Counted from the first letter of the stretch, positions 16,999 through 26,293 are shown. The stretch is 64,000 bases of DNA from Cohnella sp. AR92 (GCF_003990975.1 NZ_RZJR01000017.1:1-64000); one strand, 5' to 3'. The notes: a model not told the origin generated them from the letters alone. Numbers and translations are program-made.

Positions 16999-18819
16999 AT
17001 GATAAGGTTGGAAGAACTGAAGGTTTGGTCGGCCCGATTGCTGATCGCGTCGGCGGGATTGTTAGTCGCAACGGTCGTGATCGGCTTGAAGCTGCCTGCA
17101 TTATGGGGGGCGGCCGAGGCGGAATCTGCCGAGAACCCGGCTCCGGTCAGGCAAATTCATCTGTATGCGACCGATGGCAGGATGCTATTGCCGAACGGGA
17201 AGGACGAAGTCTATATCTGGGGTTATAGCTTGAAGAACGAGCCTGGCTCGGCGGAGTTCCCCTCCCCAACCATTACCGTGAACGAGGGAGATGTCGTAGA
17301 GGTTACGTTAACGAACATCGGACCGAAGCTGGAAGGGGCGAAGAAGGTCGCGCATACGATCCATTTCCACGGGTTGGACACCGATCAAGAGAACGATGGA
17401 GTTCCTCATACCTCGCATGCGATCTTAGTTGGAGAAAGCTTTACCTATCGTTTCGTAGCTGCGCACGCGGGAACTTATTTCTATCATTGCCACGTCGATA
17501 CGATCGAGCATATGCAGATGGGAATGCACGGGGCGTTCATCGTCAAAGCGAAAGGCGGGCTCCCGGAAGCCTGGACGGGCGGACCGAGATATGACAAAGC
17601 GTATTTGCTTCAGTTGAACGAGATCGACCCGGTTTGGCATCAAGCGGTGGAAGATGGAGCTGCCTATGACCGAACCGATTACCACCCGAGGTATTGGACG
17701 ATCAACGGCAAGTCGTTTCCCGATACGGAGAACGACCCTGCGAGCATGATCGAAGGGCGGGTAGGCGATACGATTCTCGTCCGGCTGCTTAACTCGGGTT
17801 ACGAATCGCACAACATCCACTTTCACGGGCAGCATGTCCAAATTATCGCCACCGACGGCAGGCCGCTGCCGAGCCCGATCGAGAAGGATACGATCCAGAT
17901 CGGGCCCGGCGAACGATACGATATTCTGATGAAGCTCTATCAAGTAGGCGATTATCCGATCCATAGCCACAACATTACGGACAATACGAACAACGGTGAG
18001 TACCCCGGCGGGATGCATACGATGATGAAGGTGCTGCCGGCGTTGAGCGATGTTTCCATTAAGCTCACGGCAGGGAAGCAAGAAGCCTGGGTGAATGGAA
18101 GACGCCAGGAATGGGCGAATGCTCCGCTCATTCAGAACGGACAGCTGTACGTCCCCCTTCGGCCGCTGCTGGAGGCTGCGCAAATGAAGATGAGCGTCGA
18201 AGCAGGTACCGGCGCTGTTGTCCTTACGATGAAAGCAAATGAGTTGAAGCTAATGGCTGGGCAGAAGCAAGCCGTATACAATGGCAATTCCGTGAACCTG
18301 TCCGCGCCGCCGATTGCCATGAAAGGATCGGTTCTTATTCCGATGCGGATGGCGATATCTTATATGGGCGCGAAGCTTGATAAGGGTTCTTCCGGAGAGT
18401 GGACGGTCACGCTGCCGATGCTGAAGCCATCTCCGTCCACTGTCGCCGACCCGGAGATGGCAGCCGTTGGGACCGAACCGGCAGCGTCATCTTCTCCATC
18501 GCATGAAGGCCACGGCGAATCGGATGCGCCGAGCGAAACGACAGGGGGGAGCGGCGCGACCGTTAAGGGGGAGGCGGTCACCGTCAACATTGACTCTTCG
18601 ACCTTCTCTGTTAAAGAGTTGACGATTAAGGCGGGAACGACGGTGACTTGGGTCAATCAAGACGATGTCGCTCATACGGTCACGGATCTGAACGATCATT
18701 TCGACAGCAAAACCATCTTGGCTTCCGGCAGCTGGAGCTTCGCGTTTAACGAAATCGGATCCTACACCTATTATTGCGCCGTTCACCCGTCGATGCAGGG
18801 AAGCGTCACTGTCGAATAG
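16999..18819 (+). CDS. Two-domain multicopper oxidase with CuAO-N1-like and C-terminal cupredoxin domains
   Basis: A 606-residue protein with an N-terminal anchor helix at about residues 13-31. The type 2/3 ligands are present as HFHG at 122-125, HCH at 163-165, HFHG at 274-277 and HSH at 322-324. The type 1 Cys-His-Met set is in domain 1 (HCHVDTIEHMQMGM), while the second domain has HSH without Cys. That is the layout of a two-domain oxidase with type 1 copper only in domain 1. Residues about 345-475 are CuAO_N1-like. A Ser/Glu/His linker leads to a terminal plastocyanin-like domain with YYCAVHPSM. It should oxidise a substrate outside the cell and reduce O2 to water. The ATG at 16999 has GGAGGGA upstream. 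A longer frame from 16894 overlaps the previous gene and is rejected. Confidence 0.85.
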   Translation: MIRLEELKVWSARLLIASAGLLVATVVIGLKLPALWGAAEAESAENPAPVRQIHLYATDGRMLLPNGKDEVYIWGYSLKNEPGSAEFPSPTITVNEGDVVEVTLTNIGPKLEGAKKVAHTIHFHGLDTDQENDGVPHTSHAILVGESFTYRFVAAHAGTYFYHCHVDTIEHMQMGMHGAFIVKAKGGLPEAWTGGPRYDKAYLLQLNEIDPVWHQAVEDGAAYDRTDYHPRYWTINGKSFPDTENDPASMIEGRVGDTILVRLLNSGYESHNIHFHGQHVQIIATDGRPLPSPIEKDTIQIGPGERYDILMKLYQVGDYPIHSHNITDNTNNGEYPGGMHTMMKVLPALSDVSIKLTAGKQEAWVNGRRQEWANAPLIQNGQLYVPLRPLLEAAQMKMSVEAGTGAVVLTMKANELKLMAGQKQAVYNGNSVNLSAPPIAMKGSVLIPMRMAISYMGAKLDKGSSGEWTVTLPMLKPSPSTVADPEMAAVGTEPAASSSPSHEGHGESDAPSETTGGSGATVKGEAVTVNIDSSTFSVKELTIKAGTTVTWVNQDDVAHTVTDLNDHFDSKTILASGSWSFAFNEIGSYTYYCAVHPSMQGSVTVE

Positions 18820-19092
18820 CATAAGGATGCCTGCCTCCGGAGCTCTTCTTCTGAATGCACGGACAATTATAAACGAATTTCACGAGTCAATAGGCAATCG
18901 AACATACCGTTTCGATCTCCCGGCCATACCTTAAACCTAGGAATGGGGGAACATCCTCCCCTGAATTCCTTGCCTTCAATATCGCCGCATTCGACAAAGC
19001 CTGAGTCGCAGCCGTGCTCACGCAGACATTCTTTCTCTTCCGTTGCAGACGTCGCGAACAATCCGATCTTTGACGGACAGGTGGTGATAGGT

Positions 19093-19224
19093 ATGGGATA
19101 CCCAGTTGGAGGAGTTGGCGTTGGTAGCTGCGCTGGCTACGGCGGTTTGGGAACGGCAGCGTTCGCGCTGGTTCTGTTCATTCTCCTGGTCATCATTCTT
19201 CGCGCGGGCTTCGCGATCTATTAA
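19093..19224 (+). CDS. YjcZ-family small membrane protein (sporulation-associated type)
   Basis: A 43-residue peptide: a Gly-rich head (GYPVGGVGVGSCAGYGG) followed by a single helix (FALVLFILLVIILRAGF). This is the pattern of the YjcZ/YnzH sporulation micropeptides of Bacillales, which usually end in a FALIVVLFILLIIVG-like helix. It probably inserts in the forespore or mother-cell membrane. Its function is not known in the family. AGGTGGTGATAGGT precedes the ATG. The Cys is unusual. It is followed by a strong terminator and lies tail-to-tail with the YcaO operon. Confidence 0.78.
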   Translation: MGYPVGGVGVGSCAGYGGLGTAAFALVLFILLVIILRAGFAIY

Positions 19225-19257
19225 GATCGGCGCTGCCTGAACCCAAAGCTGCCTTCA

Positions 19258-19303
19258 TGGCGAGAAGCTGCCGTCTGTTTATCGGACGGCAGCTTCTTTA
19301 TTT
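19258..19303 (+). terminator. Terminator of the YjcZ-like gene (may serve both strands)
   Basis: GAAGCTGCCGTC pairs with GACGGCAGCTTC (one bulge) and is followed by TTTATTTTTT. It lies between the YjcZ-like gene and the convergent YcaO gene. Confidence 0.8.
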
Positions 19304-19317
19304 TTTAGCCTTTTCCG

Positions 19318-21261
19318 TCAGAAAAAAGGATGGGGATGCGGGTTCAATCGATCGACGGTTAACGAACGGTCCGAGTAGCCGAGCTCCATCGGGATCCGGA
19401 ATAACCGCTCCAAGCCAACTCTGCGCCGGAACGAATGGCCGAACGTCATCGGGAGCATCCCGGGAATGATCGTCTTGACGACGAACAGCCCTTCGTCCGT
19501 CAGCTCCGGGGCCGTCTGATCGACCGCGACGACATCCAATCCAAGCTCGCGGAAGACGCCTAGAAGCCGCTCCAAATCCTCCGTCAAATCGGCGCTTCGG
19601 ACAACCGGTTCGAATTCCTCATCGAATCTCCGCGGCTTCCGGGACGAATCCAGCAGGAACGCAAGCCGATCTTCCGCTTGGGGGAGGCTGTAGAGCAAAG
19701 GGTGGTCTTCCATCTGAACGACTCGCTCAGGGTCCGTCAACATCGGTTCGATGTCCTCCCGGTCTTGCTCAAGCCTGGCGCTTAGGAATCGAATATGGCC
19801 GGCCGCTTCGAGTACGGCGGATTTGGCGGCTCTTACCGGGTCCAGATCGGCCCCGGCCGCGCAGATCAGGTTGGCTCCCGACTGCTTCGCGTTCTTCAGA
19901 ATCGCGATCAGGCTCGGAATTCGGTTCTCCAAGGTCGAGTTGTAAAGCAGAACTTCGTAACCTTCTAACTCGCGCAGGCGGTTAATCATGTGAGACAGCT
20001 CGCGATCGCGGGCGGAGTCCGGATCGAGCCGCGGCAGGGGGAGACGGGCATGCCAGGCCATGAGGAAGGAATCGCGTTCCGTAACTTCTAGGATTCCATG
20101 CAAAATGGCTTCTTCCAGGCTTCCCCCCAAGGCGCAGCCGTTGGAGCCTTCGGACACGAATCGAGTCGCGTCGCTGGGGTTGTAATAAGCGAGCGATTCC
20201 GGTACCAGTACCGGGGCATTACGCACGAGGGAATATCCCCATACCCAATTCAAAACGAGGTCGTCATCGAAAGGCACAAATTCGAAATCGGGGGAATCGT
20301 AACGATCTTTATCGTACAACCCTACGGACCTGGGATCGAGCGCCCGATCGGCCAGCTCGCGGTAGCTTCCGGTGACGGAGATCCGTTTGGCTCGTGCCGT
20401 CATGCCGCAATACCGTTCCAGCCCTTCCAGAACAGCGGTAAAGCCGCATCGCAAGTAAGAATGGCCGCGCCCTCCCGAGTGTTCGGCGCCGAGCGGGGTA
20501 TGCTGAGTAACGCCGACCATGGCGAATGGCGGCTCCTCCTCCGTCCACATCTCCCGCAGCAGTCCCGTGCGCTTGTCTACATAACGCTTGATCAACGCCT
20601 CGCCGACCGAGCGGGTGAGCTTGCGGGCGCGATTCGATTCGGCGTCTTCTTTAGGACTTGGCTTCAGCTCGATTCGAGCCGCTTCGGAGGTATCGGGCGG
20701 CGTACGGCCGCAATAAGGACAGAGGGGATTCGGCAGAAAAGGATGAAGCGAGCACTCCAGCGACTTGAGATCGAGAACGTAGATTCCGTTGACGGTGCGC
20801 GTTGAACCTCCGTTCAGCACGGACAAAGCTTCTCTCGCGACGATTAAGCTCATCTGGACGACGGCGCGGTCCGATATTCCGGGATCCCGCGGAACGAAGC
20901 CTTGCGTGACAAGGCTCATCAACGGTTCCAGATTGCCGCGGAAGTCATGTCCTCCGATAAGCCGCCTGGCATTGGCGCATTCGGAGCATCCCGGCTTCTT
21001 AGGGTCTACGAACGGCCCGATGATGCCCTCGTCGAAGGAGACATAAGCGCCGAGCCAAGACGAACCCGCATTCCGCAGCCGTCGTTCAACGGCTTCCGCC
21101 TCATCGGGATTCCAATCGTCGCGAAGCGCCAGAATCAGCTCCGCTTCAACCGGAACGCCAGCTTCCAAGCCGACTAGACGGGTTAGGGGGCCGTGTTCTT
21201 CCAGAAGATCGGCTACGCGATCCGCCAACTGTCCTTCTCCTACGATCGCAATCCTGCTCAT
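19318..21261 (-). CDS. TOMM cyclodehydratase: E1-like docking domain fused to YcaO (SagD-type)
   Basis: A 647-residue protein. Residues 1-190 resemble the E1-like/ocin-ThiF partner domain, with two zinc-type CxxC pairs (C92/C95 in GCSECA, C181/C184 in LCPYCG). The rest is a YcaO domain. Nucleotide-binding acids appear in VLEGLERYCG, and in EEAILHGILEVTERDSF near the centre. YcaO enzymes use ATP to cyclise Cys, Ser and Thr of a precursor peptide into azolines, and the N-terminal part grips the leader. The ATG at 21261 has GGAGG upstream and overlaps the preceding stop as ATGA. The C-terminus ends HPHPFF rather than the canonical PxPxP. It forms an operon with the ThiF-like gene. Confidence 0.82.
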   Translation of the reverse strand: MSRIAIVGEGQLADRVADLLEEHGPLTRLVGLEAGVPVEAELILALRDDWNPDEAEAVERRLRNAGSSWLGAYVSFDEGIIGPFVDPKKPGCSECANARRLIGGHDFRGNLEPLMSLVTQGFVPRDPGISDRAVVQMSLIVAREALSVLNGGSTRTVNGIYVLDLKSLECSLHPFLPNPLCPYCGRTPPDTSEAARIELKPSPKEDAESNRARKLTRSVGEALIKRYVDKRTGLLREMWTEEEPPFAMVGVTQHTPLGAEHSGGRGHSYLRCGFTAVLEGLERYCGMTARAKRISVTGSYRELADRALDPRSVGLYDKDRYDSPDFEFVPFDDDLVLNWVWGYSLVRNAPVLVPESLAYYNPSDATRFVSEGSNGCALGGSLEEAILHGILEVTERDSFLMAWHARLPLPRLDPDSARDRELSHMINRLRELEGYEVLLYNSTLENRIPSLIAILKNAKQSGANLICAAGADLDPVRAAKSAVLEAAGHIRFLSARLEQDREDIEPMLTDPERVVQMEDHPLLYSLPQAEDRLAFLLDSSRKPRRFDEEFEPVVRSADLTEDLERLLGVFRELGLDVVAVDQTAPELTDEGLFVVKTIIPGMLPMTFGHSFRRRVGLERLFRIPMELGYSDRSLTVDRLNPHPHPFF

Positions 21262-22757
21262 TCCGAGACCTCCTCCATCAGCAGGCCGAGCACCCCCGCG
21301 AAACGTTCCTTCAGGAAGGGTTCGGCGGCCAAGTCGTAAATCGACAGCCGATGTCCGTTCGCTCTCATCGTATTCAAGGAATGCTCCCACAGCCGGAAGG
21401 AATTCATCTCCTCCGTCGGCGGAATGGGAAGCGGAGGAGCGCCATCAAGAGCCTCCACGATTCGAAACCCGCGTTCCGACGCCGCTGCAGGACCCGACAG
21501 GCGCCTATCCTCGCGCAAGAGGGCTTGTCGAATCGCCGAACGCAGAGCCAGCGTCCGATTCGGACCGGCGCCGCCGTACCAGCGGCCCCCGGCTTGAACC
21601 CACATGGTCGGGAATCCGATGCATTCTTCTCCTGCCGCGACAAGGGGAGAAGCCCCCTCCTCGATGGCGAGCGCTTGCAGGCCATATCGGCAGAAGACGT
21701 CCTCGATCGTTCCGATTGTTCTGACTCGAAGCTCTGCTAGTGTTCCGATGCCGGCTAGACCGGCGTACCGCTCCAAGCCATGGCGCAGCGCCCGGTTCAA
21801 CGCTTCCGGCATGCTGAAGCCGGCGCCGACCCAGAGCCCGTGCGCCGTCCCCGCCAAACGGCTCGCGTAAGCTTCGATCCCGGCAAGGCCGGCTTCCAAG
21901 CGGGCCTCCCGATGCGTAAGCCCCGCGCCTATCGCCTCCGGCAGAAGGGAAGCGCCGTCGGTTGACCGAGGATCCGCCGCTTGAGCCCGGCATTGAGCGA
22001 GGGGAAGCTGCTTTAAATCTCCCTCTTCCCAGAAGTGCAGGATGCCGGCAACGGGAGAGGTCAACTGGCTGAGCACCGCCAAGCCGTCGCGCTCGTCAGG
22101 CTTACCGGATTCACCGGGTTCGACGGTTCCCGGCAGGCAGTCCTCTCGCTCGAACCGCCGCGGGGAGGGCAGCCGGTCCGGGGATAACGGATGAGGCAGA
22201 AAGGAATGGAAGGCGCCTTCGACCGTCCTCAGATCGAGCAGGTAGATTCGGTCTCCGAGCAGGGACGAGCCGGGCTGAGAACGTTCTTTGGCCCATTCCG
22301 TAATGGCTAGATTAGCTAGCATGGCGACAGAAACGGGATCGATGCGGGCCGGCTCGCCGTCTCCTAATGCGGATGGACGCAGGCGTCTCCAAGCTGCATC
22401 CCAGCTCCGCTCGGAATCCGGGCCGGAGAGCGGGCCGGCCACGCCTTTGCCCCGCGCGATGACGGCGGGAAGCAGCGGCTTGCGCGCTTGTCGGCAAGCC
22501 TTCTCCAGGGCGCGGAGCTCGCTCCCGTGCTCCTCCCCGGAGCCGAACAGCACCCAATCGGCTTCCTCTATAAAAGGACCCCAAGCGGCATAAGTATCTC
22601 CTGGAGATGAGACGATCCCGACGCTCTTAACCTCGATCCCATCTCCCAATCCTCGCAGCTCCTTTTCCAATGCCGCCAGAAGCGGTCCCGATCCGACAAC
22701 GAGAACGGACAACCCACCCGTCTCCGAATCGGCCCCCTCGCATTCGCTTGCTCCCAT
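21258..22757 (-). CDS. ThiF/YcaO-like thiazole-containing bacteriocin maturation protein (degenerate)
   Basis: A 499-residue protein resembling the putative thiazole-bacteriocin maturation family that accompanies SagD in Bacillus heterocycloanthracin loci. The N-terminal part (LSVLVVGSGPLLAALEKEL) is Rossmann/E1-like. IYLLDLRTVEGAFHSFLPHPL parallels IYVLDLKSLECSLHPFLPNPL of the next gene, showing that the two are paralogous. The zinc CxxC pairs are missing here. The second half (GAGLTHREARLEAGLAGIEAYASRL) resembles YcaO without its acidic ATP-site cluster, so it probably helps recognise the peptide rather than catalysing. The ATG at 22757 has AAGGAGG eight bases upstream, better than the ATG at 22787. 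It is translationally coupled to the YcaO gene. Confidence 0.75.
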   Translation of the reverse strand: MGASECEGADSETGGLSVLVVGSGPLLAALEKELRGLGDGIEVKSVGIVSSPGDTYAAWGPFIEEADWVLFGSGEEHGSELRALEKACRQARKPLLPAVIARGKGVAGPLSGPDSERSWDAAWRRLRPSALGDGEPARIDPVSVAMLANLAITEWAKERSQPGSSLLGDRIYLLDLRTVEGAFHSFLPHPLSPDRLPSPRRFEREDCLPGTVEPGESGKPDERDGLAVLSQLTSPVAGILHFWEEGDLKQLPLAQCRAQAADPRSTDGASLLPEAIGAGLTHREARLEAGLAGIEAYASRLAGTAHGLWVGAGFSMPEALNRALRHGLERYAGLAGIGTLAELRVRTIGTIEDVFCRYGLQALAIEEGASPLVAAGEECIGFPTMWVQAGGRWYGGAGPNRTLALRSAIRQALLREDRRLSGPAAASERGFRIVEALDGAPPLPIPPTEEMNSFRLWEHSLNTMRANGHRLSIYDLAAEPFLKERFAGVLGLLMEEVSE

Positions 22758-23037
22758 GGCGCAGTCCTCCTTCCTCGCCGGCTTCACGGCTGGAACGCCG
22801 GCCGGCTAACGGATACTTCCTTTTATGATCGGAGGTCTTCGTTTATGCGGGGAGCAAGCTCGACATAAAAATACGGAGTTCGATCCGAAAAATGCGGATT
22901 TCCTAAAAGGGATCAGGTTGGTTACAATAAAAGGGTGTATTTATTCGCCTTCCTATGACCCTGGCCTCCGATTAGGCGTTTCGGTTGGCCGGGGATTTTC
23001 TGTCTTCCGCCTATTCGCATGCCAAAGGACGATTCCC

Positions 23038-24822
23038 ATGATAAAGAGGATAGGGTCTTGGCTAAGGACCATCCGATCGCAGAGAATCCGCAGCCGTTTT
23101 CTGACCGCCATGATCTTGGTTTCCCTGCCGCCGTTGTTCGTCCTCGGTTACGTCTCCATTCATATCGCCAAGGATACGCTGGTGGAGAACCACATTCAGA
23201 CGATTCAAGGGCACCTCAAGACATCGAGCGAGATGGCCGACCTTCTGTTCAAGAATATCATCGATATGAACCGCATTATCCTGTCCAGCGACGAGCTGAG
23301 GCAGCAGCTCTACAAGAGCGGAGAGGCGGACGATTCGGCGACGGACGTCATCGACGTGACGACCGCCAACCGCCTTCAGAACATCGTCGTGACGAACCTC
23401 TTCGATACGCAATATATCCAATCGATCTGCGTGTTCGACCGTCAATTCCGATCCTCCTGCTATGGCCGTTCGGAGCTGGCGGGGCCATACGGCTCGGAGG
23501 TCACGCGCGGGCTCATCGCGGGTACGGACTGGTACCGGCAAAGCCTGGACGCCAAGGGCAAGGAAGTGTTCTTCGGCTACAACGTGCTGGAGGAGGATCC
23601 GTCCGGCGATTCGTTCTCCAGCGTTAAGGTGCTTCGCGATCCCAACTGGCTGAGCGGCGAGAACATCGGTTTTCTCGTGATCAACATCCGCAAGACGATA
23701 TTCAGCCAGACGGTCAACGAAGGCGAGGACAGCGGCTTCCTCGTCCTTGATACGAACCGCTCTTCGCCGCTTATAATTTACGACCACCATCCCGAGCTGA
23801 CCGCTGGCGCCGGGATCGGACGGGTGTCGCCGGATCCGCTGGCCGCTCTCCAAGACTCGGGCTATCTGTACAGCGAATATTCGAATGCGACCAGCGGGTG
23901 GGACTTCGTTCACTATGTCAAAAGACAGACGCTTCTGAAGCAGTCGGACCGCATCCGGACGTTCACCATGCTGATAGCCGCCTTCATGGCCGTGATCGCG
24001 CTGTTCTTGGCTTATGTCGTCTCCGGATCGATCACCCGTCCGCTGCTGCAAGTCAAGAAGATGATCGTGGATTGGGCGAAAGGGCATCCGGCAGGCGACA
24101 GCCACGAGACGGCCTTCGTCGCGGACGAGGTCGGGGTGATCGGCGAGACGTTCAAGCGGGTGACAACGGAATACCAGCAGCTTGGAGAGAAGCTTCTTCA
24201 GTCGCAGTTGAAGGAACGCGAAGCGGAGTTGCGCAGCCTCCAGGCTCAGATCAAGCCGCATTTTCTATACAACACGCTGGACTCGATCTACTGGATGTCG
24301 CTTCTGGAAGAGAAGCACGATATCGCGCAGATGGCGCTTTCCTTGTCGGAGAGCTTCAAGCTGAGCTTGAACAAGGGCAGGGAGACGATTCCCGTCTTCA
24401 AGGAATTGAAGCATATCGAGCACTACTTGATCATTCAGAATCTGCGGTACGACAATCGCTTCGAATATATCGCGGACGTCGAGCCGGACATCATGGGCCA
24501 CGAGATCATGAAGCTCCTGCTGCAGCCGTTAGTCGAGAACTCGATCTACCACGGGCTGGAGCCGAAGGTCGGCAGGGGGACGATCCGGCTTGCCGGACGC
24601 AAGGAAGGGAACGATCTCGTCTTCACGGTAGAGGACGACGGCGTCGGCATGGAGGATATTCGCCGAACGGAGCAAGGCTATGGAATTCGCAACGTCAAAG
24701 AACGGTTGGCGTTGTATTACGGACCCGCGAGTTCTTTCTCCATCGAGAGCAAACCGGGGGAAGGAACCCGAATAACGCTTCGGTTCCCGCATGGAGATAA
24801 CGGAGGTGAGCATCATGCTTAA
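23038..24822 (+). CDS. Sensor histidine kinase, YesM/LytS-type (HisKA_7TM-less, HAMP)
   Basis: A 594-residue membrane kinase. The first helix is at about residues 20-42, followed by an extracellular dCache-like sensor of ~240 residues. A second helix at about 305-330 leads into HAMP (SGSITRPLLQVKKMI). The His-kinase box is QIKPHFLYNTLDSI, with the phospho-acceptor in PHF, and the ATPase domain has QPLVENSIYHGLEPK and EDDGVGM. Such kinases sense sugars or wall stress in Paenibacillaceae. I place the start at 23038 because AAAGGA lies eight bases upstream. A frame from 22825 has no ribosome site and adds a non-homologous tail. It overlaps the response regulator by 8 bp. Confidence 0.88.
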   Translation: MIKRIGSWLRTIRSQRIRSRFLTAMILVSLPPLFVLGYVSIHIAKDTLVENHIQTIQGHLKTSSEMADLLFKNIIDMNRIILSSDELRQQLYKSGEADDSATDVIDVTTANRLQNIVVTNLFDTQYIQSICVFDRQFRSSCYGRSELAGPYGSEVTRGLIAGTDWYRQSLDAKGKEVFFGYNVLEEDPSGDSFSSVKVLRDPNWLSGENIGFLVINIRKTIFSQTVNEGEDSGFLVLDTNRSSPLIIYDHHPELTAGAGIGRVSPDPLAALQDSGYLYSEYSNATSGWDFVHYVKRQTLLKQSDRIRTFTMLIAAFMAVIALFLAYVVSGSITRPLLQVKKMIVDWAKGHPAGDSHETAFVADEVGVIGETFKRVTTEYQQLGEKLLQSQLKEREAELRSLQAQIKPHFLYNTLDSIYWMSLLEEKHDIAQMALSLSESFKLSLNKGRETIPVFKELKHIEHYLIIQNLRYDNRFEYIADVEPDIMGHEIMKLLLQPLVENSIYHGLEPKVGRGTIRLAGRKEGNDLVFTVEDDGVGMEDIRRTEQGYGIRNVKERLALYYGPASSFSIESKPGEGTRITLRFPHGDNGGEHHA

Positions 24823-26293
24823 GGCGCTCGTGTTCGACGACGAGTATATCGTGCTGAGAGGGCTGGAGAAGCTGATCGATTGGCCGGAATACGGAATCGA
24901 GCTGGCGGGCACGGCCGCGGACGGCCTGTCGGCGCTGCGGCTGTTCCGGGAGATGAAGCCGGACATCATCCTGACGGACATTCGCATGCCGGGCATGGAC
25001 GGCTTGACGCTGATCGAGACGATCCGCGCGGAAGCTCCGGACACGATGTGCATCGTGTTCAGCGGGTACAACGAATTCGAATACGTGAGGAGCGCCATCA
25101 AGCTGGGCGTCGTCGATTACCTGGAGAAGCCGGTCAATATCGAGAAGATTCGGGAAGGGATCTCGAAGGCGGTCGCCCGGATCGAGGAGCTGAACGACTA
25201 TTCTTCCCTGAAGCGCAAATGGCAGCAGGGCCTCCTGGAGAAATCCGTGCTTCAGCTTCTGGAGGGCGGGCCGTCGGCAGCGGAGGAGTGGGCCGAATCC
25301 TTCGGCCCGGACGCGGCAAAAGTCGAAGGCGTAACCGTCCTGGTCAGCAAAAACGAAGCGCCGGTTGTGCCGGACAGCGAGGAGTATCGACTCGTTCGGG
25401 TCAGTCGCGGCGGCGAATCCATCGGAGTCGTATTCCACTTCCGCCCCTCTTCGGAAGAGTGGACAAGTCCGCTCGCCGCTTGGACGCAAGAGCTGATCGG
25501 CTCCGGCCGTACGTATTCTTCCGTTGCGGAAGCGCCGAAGAGCTATAAAGAAGCCCAGAGAGCGCTTCGTTACGGCAAATTCCTCGAAGGAAAGGGCTGG
25601 GTTCGATTCGAGGACCTGGGAGAGAGCCATGCGGAAAGTCCGCTTCTTCCCGAATGGGAGGAAGCGATGCTGTTCGACCTTCGGATCGGCGATAAGGACG
25701 GGCTGATGGAGAAGCTGGACCGCTATCTCGAGGAGTTCCGGGGGGCGAAGCTGACGCCCGAAGCGGCGGAGGTCGAGCTGCTGAAGATTCTGACGCACGG
25801 GCTCGACGTCGCCAAGGAGACCGGGGGCAATCCGTCGGATATCTACCCTGCCGGGTATTGGCCGCAGCTCGAGATCCGCAACCTGCATACGCCCGGCGAG
25901 ATGGCCGATTGGCTGCGCAAGGAGATGGAGACGATCATGGATTGGATTCTCGGCGTCCGCCATCGTTCGAAGCATGCGGCGATCGAGAAAGCGCTCCGGT
26001 ACATCGGCAAGAACTACGGCAGGGACCTGACCCAGCAGGAAGTCGCGGATCACGTTCAGATGAATGCCACGTACTTCAGCCTGCTTTTCAAAGAAGAGAT
26101 GGACATTTCCTATATCAAATATTTAACCCAAGTTCGAATGGAGAAAGCGAAGCTGCTGCTGGGGGCCGGAGAATCGATCCAGGAGATCAGCGAGAAGGTC
26201 GGGTACCAGCACGCGCGGCATTTCTCGGAAGTGTTCAAGAAATATGCGGGCGTGACGCCCGGGCAGTTCCGGCAGCAAGGGAGACCCTCCTAA
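24815..26293 (+). CDS. Response regulator with AraC-type DNA-binding domain (YesN-like)
   Basis: A 492-residue protein. The receiver domain spans residues 1-120 with the acidic pocket DDE near 9 and the phospho-acceptor Asp in ILTDIRMPGMDG near 55. The C-terminal ~100 residues hold two AraC helix-turn-helix units (LTQQEVADHVQMNATYFSLLF and IQEISEKVGYQHARHFSEVF). The ATG at 24815 has GGAGGTG upstream and lies inside the end of the kinase gene, giving translational coupling. It probably activates the sugar-binding-protein gene directly downstream and an importer elsewhere. Confidence 0.9.
   Translation: MLKALVFDDEYIVLRGLEKLIDWPEYGIELAGTAADGLSALRLFREMKPDIILTDIRMPGMDGLTLIETIRAEAPDTMCIVFSGYNEFEYVRSAIKLGVVDYLEKPVNIEKIREGISKAVARIEELNDYSSLKRKWQQGLLEKSVLQLLEGGPSAAEEWAESFGPDAAKVEGVTVLVSKNEAPVVPDSEEYRLVRVSRGGESIGVVFHFRPSSEEWTSPLAAWTQELIGSGRTYSSVAEAPKSYKEAQRALRYGKFLEGKGWVRFEDLGESHAESPLLPEWEEAMLFDLRIGDKDGLMEKLDRYLEEFRGAKLTPEAAEVELLKILTHGLDVAKETGGNPSDIYPAGYWPQLEIRNLHTPGEMADWLRKEMETIMDWILGVRHRSKHAAIEKALRYIGKNYGRDLTQQEVADHVQMNATYFSLLFKEEMDISYIKYLTQVRMEKAKLLLGAGESIQEISEKVGYQHARHFSEVFKKYAGVTPGQFRQQGRPS

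Noticed and set aside
18867..19061. A 64-codon Cys-containing frame starting with TTG as a confident gene
   Set aside because: No ribosome site and no family match. Kept only as a weak candidate in the findings.
22825..23037. An N-terminal extension of the histidine kinase
   Set aside because: No ribosome site, and the extension is unlike kinase N-termini. ATG 23038 is better supported.
24695..26053. A 452-codon minus-strand frame over the response regulator
   Set aside because: Antisense to a receiver/AraC protein with clear motifs, and no ribosome site.
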